The notes under the pieces were generated by a model. It searched no databases, was not told where the DNA came from, and worked only from the letters and a program-made list of their open reading frames with translations. Below, in pieces: positions 18,246 through 26,561 of a stretch of 64,000 bases of DNA. The stretch covers positions 496,001 to 560,000 of the forward strand of contig NZ_JAPEOQ010000001.1 of assembly GCF_026341035.1 (NCBI RefSeq), written 5' to 3'. This DNA is from Streptomyces sp. NBC_01016. Lineage in GTDB: Bacteria > Actinomycetota > Actinomycetes > Streptomycetales > Streptomycetaceae. Each line of letters begins with the position of its first letter. Positions within the stretch are counted from its first letter, which is position 1. Made by a program: the position numbers and the translations under genes.

Positions 18246-18271
18246 GGAGCGGGGTCCGGGGCAGAGCCCCG
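18224..18271. repeat. Dispersed SPxGD-tail repeat, copy 2
   Basis: AAGCCCCTCCGGCGATTGAG followed by GAGCGGGGTCCGGGGCAGAG and CCCCG. It contains the last codons and TGA of the solute-binding protein gene. Confidence 0.8.
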
Positions 18272-18407
18272 CGACGTCACACCAACTCCCGCTCCGGCTC
18301 CACCGCACCGTCCCCCACGCCCCCCGAAACAACCTCACCGCCTTCGGGAGGGATCGGCGGTTTCTACGGTTTCTACGGTTGAGGTCATGGGAGAAAAGTT
18401 GGAAGTC

Positions 18408-18432
18408 ATCTAGGCCAGATCGTGTCCTAGAT
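18408..18432. promoter_or_regulatory. Inverted repeat upstream of WYL regulator
   Basis: Arms ATCTAGG and CCTAGAT (perfect) are separated by 11 bp, ending 18 bp before the regulator's ATG. A probable autoregulatory site or part of the promoter. Confidence 0.45.
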
Positions 18433-18450
18433 GCGCGCCATTCTGGAACC

Positions 18451-19455
18451 ATGGAGAACATGACGCCGTCACCGACGGACACCCCGGCCCGGCTCCTCTC
18501 GCTCCTGTCCCTGCTCCAGACGCCGCGCGAGTGGCCCGGCGGCGAGCTCGCCGACCGGCTCGGCGTCTCCCGGCGCACCGTGCGCCGCGACATCGACCGG
18601 CTGCGCGACCTCGGCTATCCCGTGCAGGCCACGCTCGGCGCGGACGGCGGCTACCGGCTCGTCGCGGGCAAGGCGCTGCCGCCGCTCGTGCTCGACGACG
18701 AGGAGGCGGTGGCGATCGCGGTGGGCCTGCGGGCCGGGGCAGGACACGCGGTCGAAGGCGTCGAGGAGGCCTCGGTACGGGCCCTCACCAAACTCGAACA
18801 GGTGCTGCCCTCGCGGCTGCGGCACCGGGTGGCCACGCTCCAGACGGCCACCATCCCCCTGACCTCGGGAGACGGCGCGACGATCGCGCCCGAGACGCTC
18901 ACCGTGATCGCCTCGGCGGCCGCGGGCAGCGAACGTCTGCGCTTCGGTTACCGGGCGCGCGACACCGCGGAATCGCGCCGCTTGGTGGAGCCGCACCGGC
19001 TGGTGTCGACGGGCCGCCGCTGGTATCTCGTCGCGTACGACATCGACCGCGAGGACTGGCGCACCTTCCGCGTCGACCGCATCGCGGACCCGTTCGCCAC
19101 GGGCGCGCGGTTCGCTCCGCGGGAGGTGCCGGAGGGGGACGCGGCGGAGTACGTACGCCGCTCGGTGTCCTCGTGGGGCGCAGGCGCCGCCTATGAACTG
19201 GACGTGGAGTTCGACGCCCCCGCGGAGGCGGTCGCGGAGCGCATCCCGGCGGCTGTCGGCGTCCCGGAAGCCCTCCCGGACGACCGCTGCCGCCTACGAA
19301 CGACCTCGACGGACCCACTCCACTGGACGGCGATCCGCCTGGCGATGACGGGCTACGACTTCAGGGTCCGGGGCCCGGAGGAACTGACAACAGCGGTAAG
19401 CGAGTTGGCCGCGCGGCTGACGCAATCGACCAACTTAAGCCCCGCCGGCGATTGA
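18451..19455 (+). CDS. HTH/WYL-domain transcriptional regulator (YafY/PafC type)
   Basis: Regulator of 334 aa. The N-terminal winged helix is at about residues 8-65 (ARLLSLLSLLQTPREWPGGE...SRRTVRRDIDRLRDLGYPV), a GGYRL wing follows, and a WYL-type sensor domain lies at about 150-230 (LRFGYRARD...RRWYLVAYDIDREDWRTFRVDRI). A WYL C-terminal extension follows. Such regulators often respond to DNA damage or other nucleic-acid signals; the target here is unknown. ATG 18451 or 18460 both fit. The protein ends SPAGD inside a dispersed repeat. Confidence 0.85.
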   Translation: MENMTPSPTDTPARLLSLLSLLQTPREWPGGELADRLGVSRRTVRRDIDRLRDLGYPVQATLGADGGYRLVAGKALPPLVLDDEEAVAIAVGLRAGAGHAVEGVEEASVRALTKLEQVLPSRLRHRVATLQTATIPLTSGDGATIAPETLTVIASAAAGSERLRFGYRARDTAESRRLVEPHRLVSTGRRWYLVAYDIDREDWRTFRVDRIADPFATGARFAPREVPEGDAAEYVRRSVSSWGAGAAYELDVEFDAPAEAVAERIPAAVGVPEALPDDRCRLRTTSTDPLHWTAIRLAMTGYDFRVRGPEELTTAVSELAARLTQSTNLSPAGD

Positions 19456-19481
19456 GGCGCGGGGCCCGGGGCAGAGCCCCG
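19435..19481. repeat. Dispersed SPxGD-tail repeat, copy 3
   Basis: TTAAGCCCCGCCGGCGATTG, AGGCGCGGGGCCCGGGGCAG, AGCCCCG. It encodes the SPAGD-stop end of the WYL regulator. Confidence 0.8.
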
Positions 19482-19517
19482 AGACCGCAACACCGCTACG
19501 GCGCAACAAAAACCGGG

Positions 19518-20525
19518 TCACGCCGCCGCGTCGAACCCCGTGTCGCGCGCCAACTTCTTCAGCTCAAGAAGCGCATGCTTCTCGATCTGCCGAATCCGCT
19601 CACGCGTAAGACCGTGCTCCTTGCCGACCTCCGTGAGCGTCCGCTCGCGCCCGTCCTCGATCCCGTACCGCATCTTGATGATGGAGGCGGTGCGCTGGTC
19701 GAGCCGGCCGATGAGGTCGTCCAGCTCCTCGCTGCGCAGCAGCGTGAGCACGGACTGCTCGGGCGACACGGCCGACGTGTCCTCGAGCAGGTCGCCGAAC
19801 TGGGTCTCGCCCTGGTCGTCCACCGACATGTTCAGCGAGACCGGGTCGCGGGCCCAGTCCAGGACGTCGACGACGCGCTCCGGCTTCGCGCCGAGCTCGG
19901 CGGCGATCTCCGTGGGCTCCGGCTCCCGGCCGTGCTCGCGGTTGAACTCGCGCTGCACGCGGCGGATCCGGCCCAGCTCCTCGACCAGGTGGACGGGGAG
20001 GCGGATGGTGCGGGACTGGTCGGCGATCGAGCGCGTGATGGCCTGACGGATCCACCACGTCGCGTACGTGGAGAACTTGAAGCCCTTGCGGTAGTCGAAC
20101 TTCTCGACCGCGCGCACCAGGCCCGCGTTCCCCTCCTGGATCAGGTCGAGCAGGGGCAGGCCGGACCGCGGGTAGCGGCGGGCGACCGCCACGACAAGCC
20201 GCAGGTTCGACTTGATGAAGATGTCCTTCGCGTTCTCCGACGCCGCGACCAGAGCTTCCAGCTCCTCGCGGGACGCCTGGTCGGCAGCCTTGCTGTCGGA
20301 GACCGTGCCGTCGAGGATCTGCTGGGCGTAGACGCCCGCCTCGATGGTCTGGGACAGCTCGACTTCCTTGGCGGCGTCGAGCAGCGGTGTGCGCGCTATC
20401 TCGTCGAGGTACATGCCGACCAGGTCGCGGTCGGCGATCTCCCCGCCTACGGCGCGAACACTGCGTGCCGCGTCAGTCTCGCCGGACGCGGCGGACTTAC
20501 GACGGGCTACGGCACGGGTTGCCAT
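19518..20525 (-). CDS. hrdD: Principal-like RNA polymerase sigma factor HrdD
   Basis: Group 2 sigma-70 factor of 335 aa. Region 1.2 is DLVGMYLDEIARTPLL; region 2 includes LRLVVAVARRYPRSGLPLLD and KFSTYATWWIRQAI (core and -10 recognition); region 3 is RTIRLPVHLVEELGRI; region 4 is EVGKEHGLTRERIRQIEKHA (-35 recognition). The N-terminus matches HrdD of S. coelicolor. ATG 20525 has GGGAG upstream. A perfect sigma-R-type promoter (GGAAT-N18-GTT) precedes it, consistent with the known oxidative-stress control of hrdD in S. coelicolor. Confidence 0.93.
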   Translation of the reverse strand: MATRAVARRKSAASGETDAARSVRAVGGEIADRDLVGMYLDEIARTPLLDAAKEVELSQTIEAGVYAQQILDGTVSDSKAADQASREELEALVAASENAKDIFIKSNLRLVVAVARRYPRSGLPLLDLIQEGNAGLVRAVEKFDYRKGFKFSTYATWWIRQAITRSIADQSRTIRLPVHLVEELGRIRRVQREFNREHGREPEPTEIAAELGAKPERVVDVLDWARDPVSLNMSVDDQGETQFGDLLEDTSAVSPEQSVLTLLRSEELDDLIGRLDQRTASIIKMRYGIEDGRERTLTEVGKEHGLTRERIRQIEKHALLELKKLARDTGFDAAA

Positions 20526-20601
20526 GCGTGCTCCCTTGCGGTGGTAGGTCGGCTGTACGCCCCCTGGGGGGCCTTACGGGTGCCCTGCATCCGATGGAAT
20601 C

Positions 20602-20627
20602 AACGACTGGAATCCGGACAGAATTCC
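20602..20627 (-). promoter_or_regulatory. Sigma-R-type promoter of hrdD
   Basis: On the minus strand, GGAAT (20627-20623) is followed after exactly 18 bp by GTT (20604-20602). This is the S. coelicolor SigR consensus. The start codon of hrdD lies 77 bp downstream. Confidence 0.8.
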
Positions 20628-20697
20628 CAAGCCGCCCATCTTTTTTCTGATCATGCAGTACCCTGTCGCGCCACAACGCGCGAAGAGGGGAGTCAGA

Positions 20698-21216
20698 ATG
20701 GTGTCCGAGTCCACAGAGGTGCAGGTCAGGCCAGGAGTCGAGGACGACCTCGAGGCCCTCACGGACCTCTACAACCACTATGTACGTGAGACGCCGATCA
20801 CATTCGACACGGCCGCCTTCACTCCCGAAGAGCGACGTCCTTGGCTGCTCTCCCACCTTGAAGACGAACGGCATCCGCTACTGGTTGCCACTGAGACGAC
20901 GTCGAAACGGATCCTCGGCTACGCCACAGCCAGCAGTTTCCGCCCGAAAGCCGCGTACGACACCTCGGTGGAGGTCACGATCTACCTGGCGCCCGACGCG
21001 GGCGGCCGCGGCGTCGGCACGCAGCTCTACAAGGCGCTCTTCGAGGCCCTCGCCGAGCAGGACATCCACCGCGCGTACGCGGGCATCGCGCAGCCGAACG
21101 AGGCGTCGGCCCGGCTGCACGCCCGCTTCGGCTTCCGCTATGTGGGGACGTACGAGGAGGTGGGGCGGAAGTTCGGGGAGTACTGGGACGTGGCCTGGTA
21201 CGAGAAGGCCCTCTAA
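20698..21216 (+). CDS. GNAT N-acetyltransferase (phosphinothricin acetyltransferase-like)
   Basis: Acetyl-CoA-dependent N-acetyltransferase of 172 aa. The fold is continuous from VQVRPGVEDDLEALTDLYNHYV to the C-terminal GRKFGEYWDVAWYEKAL, a layout seen in the Pat/Bar and methionine-sulfoximine acetyltransferase group. The acetyl-CoA loop is GGRGVGTQLYKAL at about residue 102. GAGGGGAG before ATG 20698 sets the start. The natural substrate is uncertain. Its end overlaps the convergent LigB-type gene by 4 bp. Confidence 0.87.
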   Translation: MVSESTEVQVRPGVEDDLEALTDLYNHYVRETPITFDTAAFTPEERRPWLLSHLEDERHPLLVATETTSKRILGYATASSFRPKAAYDTSVEVTIYLAPDAGGRGVGTQLYKALFEALAEQDIHRAYAGIAQPNEASARLHARFGFRYVGTYEEVGRKFGEYWDVAWYEKAL

Positions 21217-21992
21217 CCGCCGAACTGCACCGACCGCTTCGCCAGCCCCAACCAGAACCCGTCGATCACGCTCCGCTGCCCCGTCCCCTCAAGATCGCCG
21301 AAAGCATCCGCCGCGCCCATCGCGACGAACAGCGGAGCGAAGTGCTCGGTCCGGGGATGGGCCAGGGCGCCCGCCGGTGACTTCCGCGTGAAGTCGAGCA
21401 GCGCGTCCACGTCGCCCGCCTCCAGCGCCCGGTGCCCCCAGTCGTCGAACTCCGACGACCACGCCGGGATCCCGCCCTGCCGCAGCGCGGCGAGGTTGTG
21501 CGTGAAGAAGCCGGAGCCGACGATCAGCACGCCCTCGTCGCGCAGCGGCGCGAGGCGGCGGCCGATGTCCATGAGCCGGGCCGGGTCGAGCGTCGGCATG
21601 GAGACCTGGAGGACGGGGATGTCGGCGTCCGGGTACATCTCGACGAGCGGGACGTACGCGCCGTGGTCGAGCCCCCGGTCCGGCACGTCCTGGACCGGGA
21701 TGCCGGGGCCGCGCAGCAACTTGCGGACGGATTCGGCGAGTTCGGGCGTGCCCGGCGCCGCGTACGTCACCTCGTAGTAGTGCTCGGGGAAGCCCCAGAA
21801 GTCGTACACGAGCGGCATGGTCTCGGTGGCGCCGAGGGCCAGCGGCGCGTTCTCCCAGTGTGCGGAGATCATCAGGATCGCCCTGGGGCGCGGGAGGTCG
21901 GCCGACCACTCGGCGAGCTGGCCCGGCCACAGGGCGTCGTCGGCGAGCGGCGGGGCACCGTGGGAGAGGTAGAGCGCTGGCATCCGGTTCAC
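21213..21992 (-). CDS. LigB/DODA-type extradiol ring-cleavage dioxygenase
   Basis: Class III extradiol dioxygenase related to E. coli YgiD and plant 4,5-DOPA dioxygenase, 259 aa. The likely metal ligands are His in LYLSHGAPPLA, His in ISAHWEN (about residue 46), and the later His in FFTHNLAAL. Such enzymes use non-heme iron or zinc on catechol-type substrates; the substrate here is unknown. Divergent from a MarR regulator with palindromes between them, so probably regulated by it. Confidence 0.88.
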   Translation of the reverse strand: MNRMPALYLSHGAPPLADDALWPGQLAEWSADLPRPRAILMISAHWENAPLALGATETMPLVYDFWGFPEHYYEVTYAAPGTPELAESVRKLLRGPGIPVQDVPDRGLDHGAYVPLVEMYPDADIPVLQVSMPTLDPARLMDIGRRLAPLRDEGVLIVGSGFFTHNLAALRQGGIPAWSSEFDDWGHRALEAGDVDALLDFTRKSPAGALAHPRTEHFAPLFVAMGAADAFGDLEGTGQRSVIDGFWLGLAKRSVQFGG

Positions 21993-22001
21993 GACGACCT
22001 C

Positions 22002-22053
22002 CTTGAAGTTTCAAGCTCTTGCTACCGACAAAACTAAGCCTTCTTTGTTTAAT
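22002..22053. promoter_or_regulatory. Candidate MarR operators
   Basis: CTTGAAGTTTCAAG (22002-22015) is a perfect palindrome just upstream of the LigB-type start. A second half site, CTTCAAG, at about 22047-22053 overlaps the MarR gene's 5' region. The AT-rich stretch between them stands out from the surroundings. Confidence 0.5.
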
Positions 22054-22073
22054 CTTCAAGAAGGAGGACTACG

Positions 22074-22607
22074 ATGGGAACCATGGAGCAGCAGCACACG
22101 GGCACGGGCGGCAACGACGCGGAGGCCACGACGTGGCTCAGCGAGGACGAGCAGCGCACCTGGCGCGCATACCTCCATGCCACCACGCTCCTGGAGGACC
22201 ACCTCGACCGGCAACTTCAGCGCGACGCGAAGATGCCGCACGTCTACTTCGGACTCCTGGTGAGGCTGAGCGAGGCGCCCCGGCGCCGGCTGCGGATGAC
22301 CGAGCTGGCGCGGGAAACGAAGATCACCCGCTCCCGACTCTCGCACGCGATCGCGCGCCTGGAGAAGAGCGGGTGGGTGCGGCGCGAGGACTGCCCCTCC
22401 GACAAGCGCGGGCAGTTCGCGATCCTCACGGACGACGGCCTGAAGGTCCTGGAGAAGACCGCGCCGGGGCACGTCGAGACCGTCCGCCAGTCCCTCTTCG
22501 CACGGCTCACCCCCGAACAGCAGAAGTCCCTCGGCGAGATCATGATGATCGTCGCCGAGGGACTCCAGCCGAAGGAGGCCGGGGCGGATCTCCCCTGGCT
22601 CAGGTGA
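22074..22607 (+). CDS. MarR-family transcriptional regulator
   Basis: Winged-helix regulator of 177 aa. DNA-binding core at about residues 55-115: LLVRLSEAPRRRLRMTELAR, then TRSRLSHAIARLEKSGWVRR with the wing DKRGQFAILTDDGL. AAGGAGG precedes ATG 22074, the strongest start. Typical MarR control suggests it represses the divergent LigB-type dioxygenase and itself, with a phenolic effector possible. Convergent with the downstream efflux gene, 24 bp away. Confidence 0.9.
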   Translation: MGTMEQQHTGTGGNDAEATTWLSEDEQRTWRAYLHATTLLEDHLDRQLQRDAKMPHVYFGLLVRLSEAPRRRLRMTELARETKITRSRLSHAIARLEKSGWVRREDCPSDKRGQFAILTDDGLKVLEKTAPGHVETVRQSLFARLTPEQQKSLGEIMMIVAEGLQPKEAGADLPWLR

Positions 22608-22631
22608 GATCCGCCCCGTACGCAGGGGTGG

Positions 22632-24152
22632 TCAGTGCGCGACCACCGGCACCAGCACCTCGTCCTCCGCACCCTCCGTGTCGCCGGAGGCCGCGGCCGA
22701 ACCCGCGCCCGGGGCAGCGGTGTTGACGAGCGTGAAGGCGATCAGGGACGCGACGGCCAGGATGCCGACGGCCCACCAGATGGCGTGGGTGTAGCCGCTC
22801 ACCATGGCCTGCGCCTGAAGCAGCTGCCGGCTCGTGGCTCCGGCCGCGTGGTCCGCGATGTACGCGGTGGTCGCCGAGGCCGCGATCGTGTTCAGCAGGG
22901 CCGTGCCGATGGCGCCGCCGACCTGCTGCGAGGTGTTGACCATCGCGGAGGCGACGCCCGCGTCCCGGGCCTCGACGCCGGTCGTGGCGAGCGACATGGC
23001 GGGCATGAACGCCGTACCCATGCCGAGGCCGAGCAGCAGCTGGGCGGGCATGACCAGACCGGCGTACGAGGAGTCGACCGAGAGCTGCGTGAGGATCAGC
23101 ATGCCGAGCCCCGCCACCAGGAAGCCGGGACCCATCAGCAGGCGCGGGCGGACCCGCGTCATCAGACGGGCGCCGATCTGCGTGGAGCCCGTGATCATGC
23201 CGACGATCATCGGCAGGAACGCGAATCCGGTCTTGACCGGCGAGAAGCCCTTCACGAGCTGCAGGTAGTAGGTCAGGAAGAGGAACAGGCCGAACATCGC
23301 GATGACCGCGAGACCCAGCGAGGCGTAGACACCGCCGCGGTTGCGGTCGGCGACGACGCGCAGCGGCAGCAGCGGGTGCTTCACCCGGGCCTCGACGGCG
23401 ACGAAGGCGAACAGCAGCACGGCCGCGGCGACGAACATGCCGATGGTGGTCGCGTCGGACCAGCCGTTGGTCTCGGCGCGCGTGAAGCCGTAGACGAGCG
23501 AGACCAGGCCGAGCGTGGACAGCAGCACGCCGGGGATGTCGAGCGGCGAGCGGTTGCGGCCACCGGCCGGCTCACGGATGACGAAGTAGGCACCGGCGGC
23601 GGCGACGATCGCGAACGGGATGTTCACGAAGAACGTCCAGCGCCAGTTCAGGTACTCGGTGAGGAAGCCGCCGAGGATGAAGCCCACGGCGCCGCCGCCA
23701 CCGGCGATCGCACCGTAGATGCCGAACGCCTTGGCGCGCTCCTTGGCATCGGTGAACGTCACGGCGAGCAGCGAGAGCGCGGCCGGGGCGAGCAGCGCGC
23801 CGAACACGCCCTGCAACGCACGGGCGCCGAACATCATCGCCTCGTTCTGCGCGGCGCCGCCGAGCGCTGAGGCGAGCGCGAAGCCCACAAGACCGGCGGT
23901 GAAGGCCCGCTTGCGGCCCCACAGGTCCGCGATGCGCCCGCCGAACAGGAGCAGGCCACCAAAGGCGAGCGCGTAGGCGGTGATGACCCACTGCTTGTTG
24001 CCGTCGGATATGCCGAGGTCCGTCTGGGCGGCGGGCAGGGCGATGTTCACGATGGTCGCGTCGAGGACCACCATCAGCTGGGCGAGCGCGATGAAGGCGA
24101 GTGCCTTCCAGCGACGCGAATCGGGTGCCGTTTCCGGCAAGGGGGTACCCAC
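22632..24152 (-). CDS. DHA2-family MFS drug transporter (EmrB/QacA type)
   Basis: Proton-driven multidrug exporter of 506 aa with about 14 membrane segments. Motifs: LAQLMVVLDATIVNIALPA at TM1 (motif D1 of DHA2), GGRIADLWGRKRAF between TM2 and TM3 (motif A), and GGGGAVGFILGGFLTEYL at TM5 (motif C of exporters). Follows a TetR gene on the same strand after 129 bp that contain two pairs of 16-bp tandem repeats, so it is likely repressed by that regulator. Substrate not predictable. Confidence 0.92.
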   Translation of the reverse strand: MGTPLPETAPDSRRWKALAFIALAQLMVVLDATIVNIALPAAQTDLGISDGNKQWVITAYALAFGGLLLFGGRIADLWGRKRAFTAGLVGFALASALGGAAQNEAMMFGARALQGVFGALLAPAALSLLAVTFTDAKERAKAFGIYGAIAGGGGAVGFILGGFLTEYLNWRWTFFVNIPFAIVAAAGAYFVIREPAGGRNRSPLDIPGVLLSTLGLVSLVYGFTRAETNGWSDATTIGMFVAAAVLLFAFVAVEARVKHPLLPLRVVADRNRGGVYASLGLAVIAMFGLFLFLTYYLQLVKGFSPVKTGFAFLPMIVGMITGSTQIGARLMTRVRPRLLMGPGFLVAGLGMLILTQLSVDSSYAGLVMPAQLLLGLGMGTAFMPAMSLATTGVEARDAGVASAMVNTSQQVGGAIGTALLNTIAASATTAYIADHAAGATSRQLLQAQAMVSGYTHAIWWAVGILAVASLIAFTLVNTAAPGAGSAAASGDTEGAEDEVLVPVVAH

Positions 24153-24196
24153 AGCGGGACTCCAAGTCGTGAATAAGCGTGAGAAATCGGTCTGGT

Positions 24197-24262
24197 ACGA
24201 AGCTGTGCGGTGACGAAGCTCTGCGGTGAAGAAGTTCTACGAAGGTGAAGTTCTACGAAGAG
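24197..24262. repeat. Two adjacent pairs of 16-bp tandem repeats
   Basis: ACGAAGCTSTGCGGTG occurs twice head to tail (24197-24212, 24213-24228). Two bases later GAAGTTCTACGAAGRK occurs twice (24231-24246, 24247-24262). They fill the gap between the TetR and MFS genes. Confidence 0.7.
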
Positions 24263-24281
24263 GTGGAGAGGCGCGCGGACG

Positions 24282-24941
24282 TCAGTCCTGGCGGAGGTCC
24301 TCCAAGGTCGCGGGCTCGCCCGGGAGTTCCGAGCGGGCGGGTGCCATCAGGCCGTCGAGGAACAGCTGCAGATGACGGTGGACGTACCGGTCGAAGCCCA
24401 GACAGCCGGTGCCGGGCAGCGGCCGGGTGAGCTGGGAGAGGGCGACCATCAGATCTCCGACGCCGACGTCGGAGCGCAGGTCACCGGACGTACGGGCCCG
24501 TTCCGTGAGCTGCTCGACGGCGCCGGTGAGGCGGTCGCGGGCGGCGGTCAGGTCCGGGTGGTCCTTGTCGAAGGTGGCGTCGAGCATCGGGCACAGGGCG
24601 CCGATCCGCTCCTCCGCGGCGGCGTGCACGAACGTCCGCAGCGCGCCGAACGCGGTCGTCTCGCCGGCATCCTCGGCGGCGAGCCCCCGCTCCGCGTGCT
24701 CGGTGATGGTGTCGGTGACCGTGATGACCACGTGGTGCATCAGCTCGCCGCGGTCCTTGAAGTTCCGGTACAGCGTGGCGTTGCCGACGCCGGCACGGCG
24801 TGCGACCTCGTCGAGCGGCAGGACGGGACCGTGCTCCACGAGCAGTTCGCGCGCGGCGTCGACGATCCGCTCCCGGTTGCGCACCGCGTCGGCCCGCGGG
24901 CGGGGGGCGCGGCGCTGCGTCTTCTCGGTCGCGGTGGTCAC
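24282..24941 (-). CDS. TetR-family regulator of the adjacent efflux pump
   Basis: Regulator of 219 aa with an N-terminal helix-turn-helix (NRERIVDAARELLVEHG...NATLYRNFKDRGEL, about residues 22-70) and a TetR_C-type ligand domain. The start is GTG 24941: AAGGAGG lies five bases upstream, and the longer in-frame ORF to 25016 lacks such a site. Located directly upstream of the DHA2 exporter on the same strand. Palindromes at 24987-25042 are candidate operators. Confidence 0.88.
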   Translation of the reverse strand: MTTATEKTQRRAPRPRADAVRNRERIVDAARELLVEHGPVLPLDEVARRAGVGNATLYRNFKDRGELMHHVVITVTDTITEHAERGLAAEDAGETTAFGALRTFVHAAAEERIGALCPMLDATFDKDHPDLTAARDRLTGAVEQLTERARTSGDLRSDVGVGDLMVALSQLTRPLPGTGCLGFDRYVHRHLQLFLDGLMAPARSELPGEPATLEDLRQD

Positions 24942-24986
24942 GGCGGCCTCCTTCACGGGTCTGGGTGCACGAACTTCGGGTGAAGT

Positions 24987-25042
24987 GGGGACCTGGTCCC
25001 CGGTTCGTGCGGACACCGGTCTAAACGGGGAGACCGTCCCCG
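24987..25042. promoter_or_regulatory. Candidate TetR operators
   Basis: GGGGACC-T-GGTCCCC (24987-25001) is a perfect palindrome. CGGGGA-GACCG-TCCCCG (25026-25042) is a second, with related outer arms. GGTCT...AGACC (25018-25035) overlaps it. Confidence 0.45.
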
Positions 25043-25177
25043 GTTATTTCCCGGCCTTCATGTGACCTGCCTCACACGCCTCTGACCTCGGAAACCCACG
25101 ATCGGCGCACCCAGCGAGCGGCCCGCCACGCCCCGACACAGGGTGATCGAAAGGGACCCGAGCGTGAGGCGGTGCGG

Positions 25178-26458
25178 ATGCGAGCAGTGCGTCGGATACG
25201 CAGGGGCCGCCGTGGGGCGCTGCTCGCCGCGAGCACGGCGGTGGCGCTCGCCGTGACGATGACCGCGAGCACCGGAAGACTCCTCGACGACTCGACGACC
25301 GCGGCAGGTCCCGTCGCCGTCTCGCGCACGACCTCCCTCGCCCCCTGCATGATCCGCGGCTCGTTCGGCGTCCAGATGTCGGAGGGGCTGCCCACCGCCG
25401 CCGGCTACGCCCGGTCCACCGGCACCGTGCGGGCCCTCAACCTCATGGTCGACTTCCCCGACGCGCCGGGGCAGGGCTCCGCGAAGGAGCGGCTCGGCGA
25501 GTTCTTCCCGCAGACCCAGGACTGGTTCGCCGCCGGCTCGTACGGAAAGCTCGACTACGTTCCCGAGGCCCCGGTCGACCACTGGCTGCGGATGCCCAAG
25601 CCGTTCACCGCGTACGGGATAGATCGCGGCGCCCCCTTCGACCCCGGCTACCGCAAGCTCGCCGACGACATCGCGGCGGCGGCCGACCCCGAGGTGGACT
25701 TCCGCAGGTACGACCTGGTGAACATCCTGGTCACCCCGAACGCGGGGCCCTCCGCGCTGGACACCGTGCTGTCGGTGACGTTCGCGGGCAACCACGAGGC
25801 GCCGGTCGCCGACGGGGTGCCGCTGTCCAACGCGTCGTTCGTGTACTCCCGTCAGGACGACGGATCGGGCTCGTACGCCAAGACCGGATACCGGGTGCTG
25901 CCGCACGAGAACGGGCACGTGTTCGGGCTGCCGGACCTCTACACGCAGGACGGCGGTGGGGCCGCCGGGCACTGGGACATCATGAGCGAGGACTGGGGAG
26001 CCGGGAACGATCTGCTCGGCTGGCACAAGTGGAAGCTCGGGTGGCTCGACGACAGCCAGGTCGGCTGCGCCGCGCAGTCCGGCACGACCGAGTACCGGCT
26101 GTCGCCGCTGGCGCGGAACGACGGCAGGTCGAAGCTGGTGTTCGTGCCGCTGACCCGGAAGACGGGGTACGCGATCGAGGTGCGTACGCAGGGGGGCAAC
26201 GACGAGGCGGTGTGCCGGGCCGGGGTGCTGGTGTACAAGGTCGACGCGGATGTGGACACGGGGCAGGGACCGGTCAAGGTCGAGGACGCGACGCCGGACA
26301 GTGGGGGGTGCACGCGGCAGCCGAACGTGCATGCGGAGTTGTCCGATGCGGCGTATCAGGCCGGTGAGGTGTTCCGGGACAAGTCCGCGGGGGTGCGGGT
26401 GACCGTCGGCGGGATCACGTCCGACGGCGACTACCAGGTATACGTCACCCGTAGCTAG
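25178..26458 (+). CDS. Secreted M6-family metalloprotease
   Basis: Exported zinc protease of about 426 aa. A basic, hydrophobic signal peptide at residues 1-35 (RIRRGRRGALLAASTAVALA) directs secretion. The catalytic motif is LPHENGHVFGLPDLY (HExxH as HENGH), followed by GHWDIMSEDWG, matching the M6 (immune inhibitor A-like) family. Possible calcium- or substrate-binding region in the C-terminal third. Start at ATG 25178 with GAGG upstream; GTG 25172 is an alternative. No dedicated partner genes adjoin. Confidence 0.88.
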   Translation: MRAVRRIRRGRRGALLAASTAVALAVTMTASTGRLLDDSTTAAGPVAVSRTTSLAPCMIRGSFGVQMSEGLPTAAGYARSTGTVRALNLMVDFPDAPGQGSAKERLGEFFPQTQDWFAAGSYGKLDYVPEAPVDHWLRMPKPFTAYGIDRGAPFDPGYRKLADDIAAAADPEVDFRRYDLVNILVTPNAGPSALDTVLSVTFAGNHEAPVADGVPLSNASFVYSRQDDGSGSYAKTGYRVLPHENGHVFGLPDLYTQDGGGAAGHWDIMSEDWGAGNDLLGWHKWKLGWLDDSQVGCAAQSGTTEYRLSPLARNDGRSKLVFVPLTRKTGYAIEVRTQGGNDEAVCRAGVLVYKVDADVDTGQGPVKVEDATPDSGGCTRQPNVHAELSDAAYQAGEVFRDKSAGVRVTVGGITSDGDYQVYVTRS

Positions 26459-26472
26459 GCCACGGGGCGCTG

Positions 26473-26555
26473 CCCCGGGGCGCTCGACTCGCAGCTCCGC
26501 CCCGGGGCGCTCGACTCGCCACACGCCACGGGCTCCGCCCCGGACCCGACCCCGC
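26473..26555. repeat. GC-rich tandem repeat and partial dispersed repeat, copy 4
   Basis: CCCCGGGGCGCTCGACTCGC occurs at 26473-26492 and 26500-26519. GGGCTCCGCCCCGGACCC at 26530-26547 is a partial copy of the dispersed SPxGD-tail element. The region lies between convergent genes and probably terminates transcription. Confidence 0.65.
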
Positions 26556-26561
26556 CCCCGG

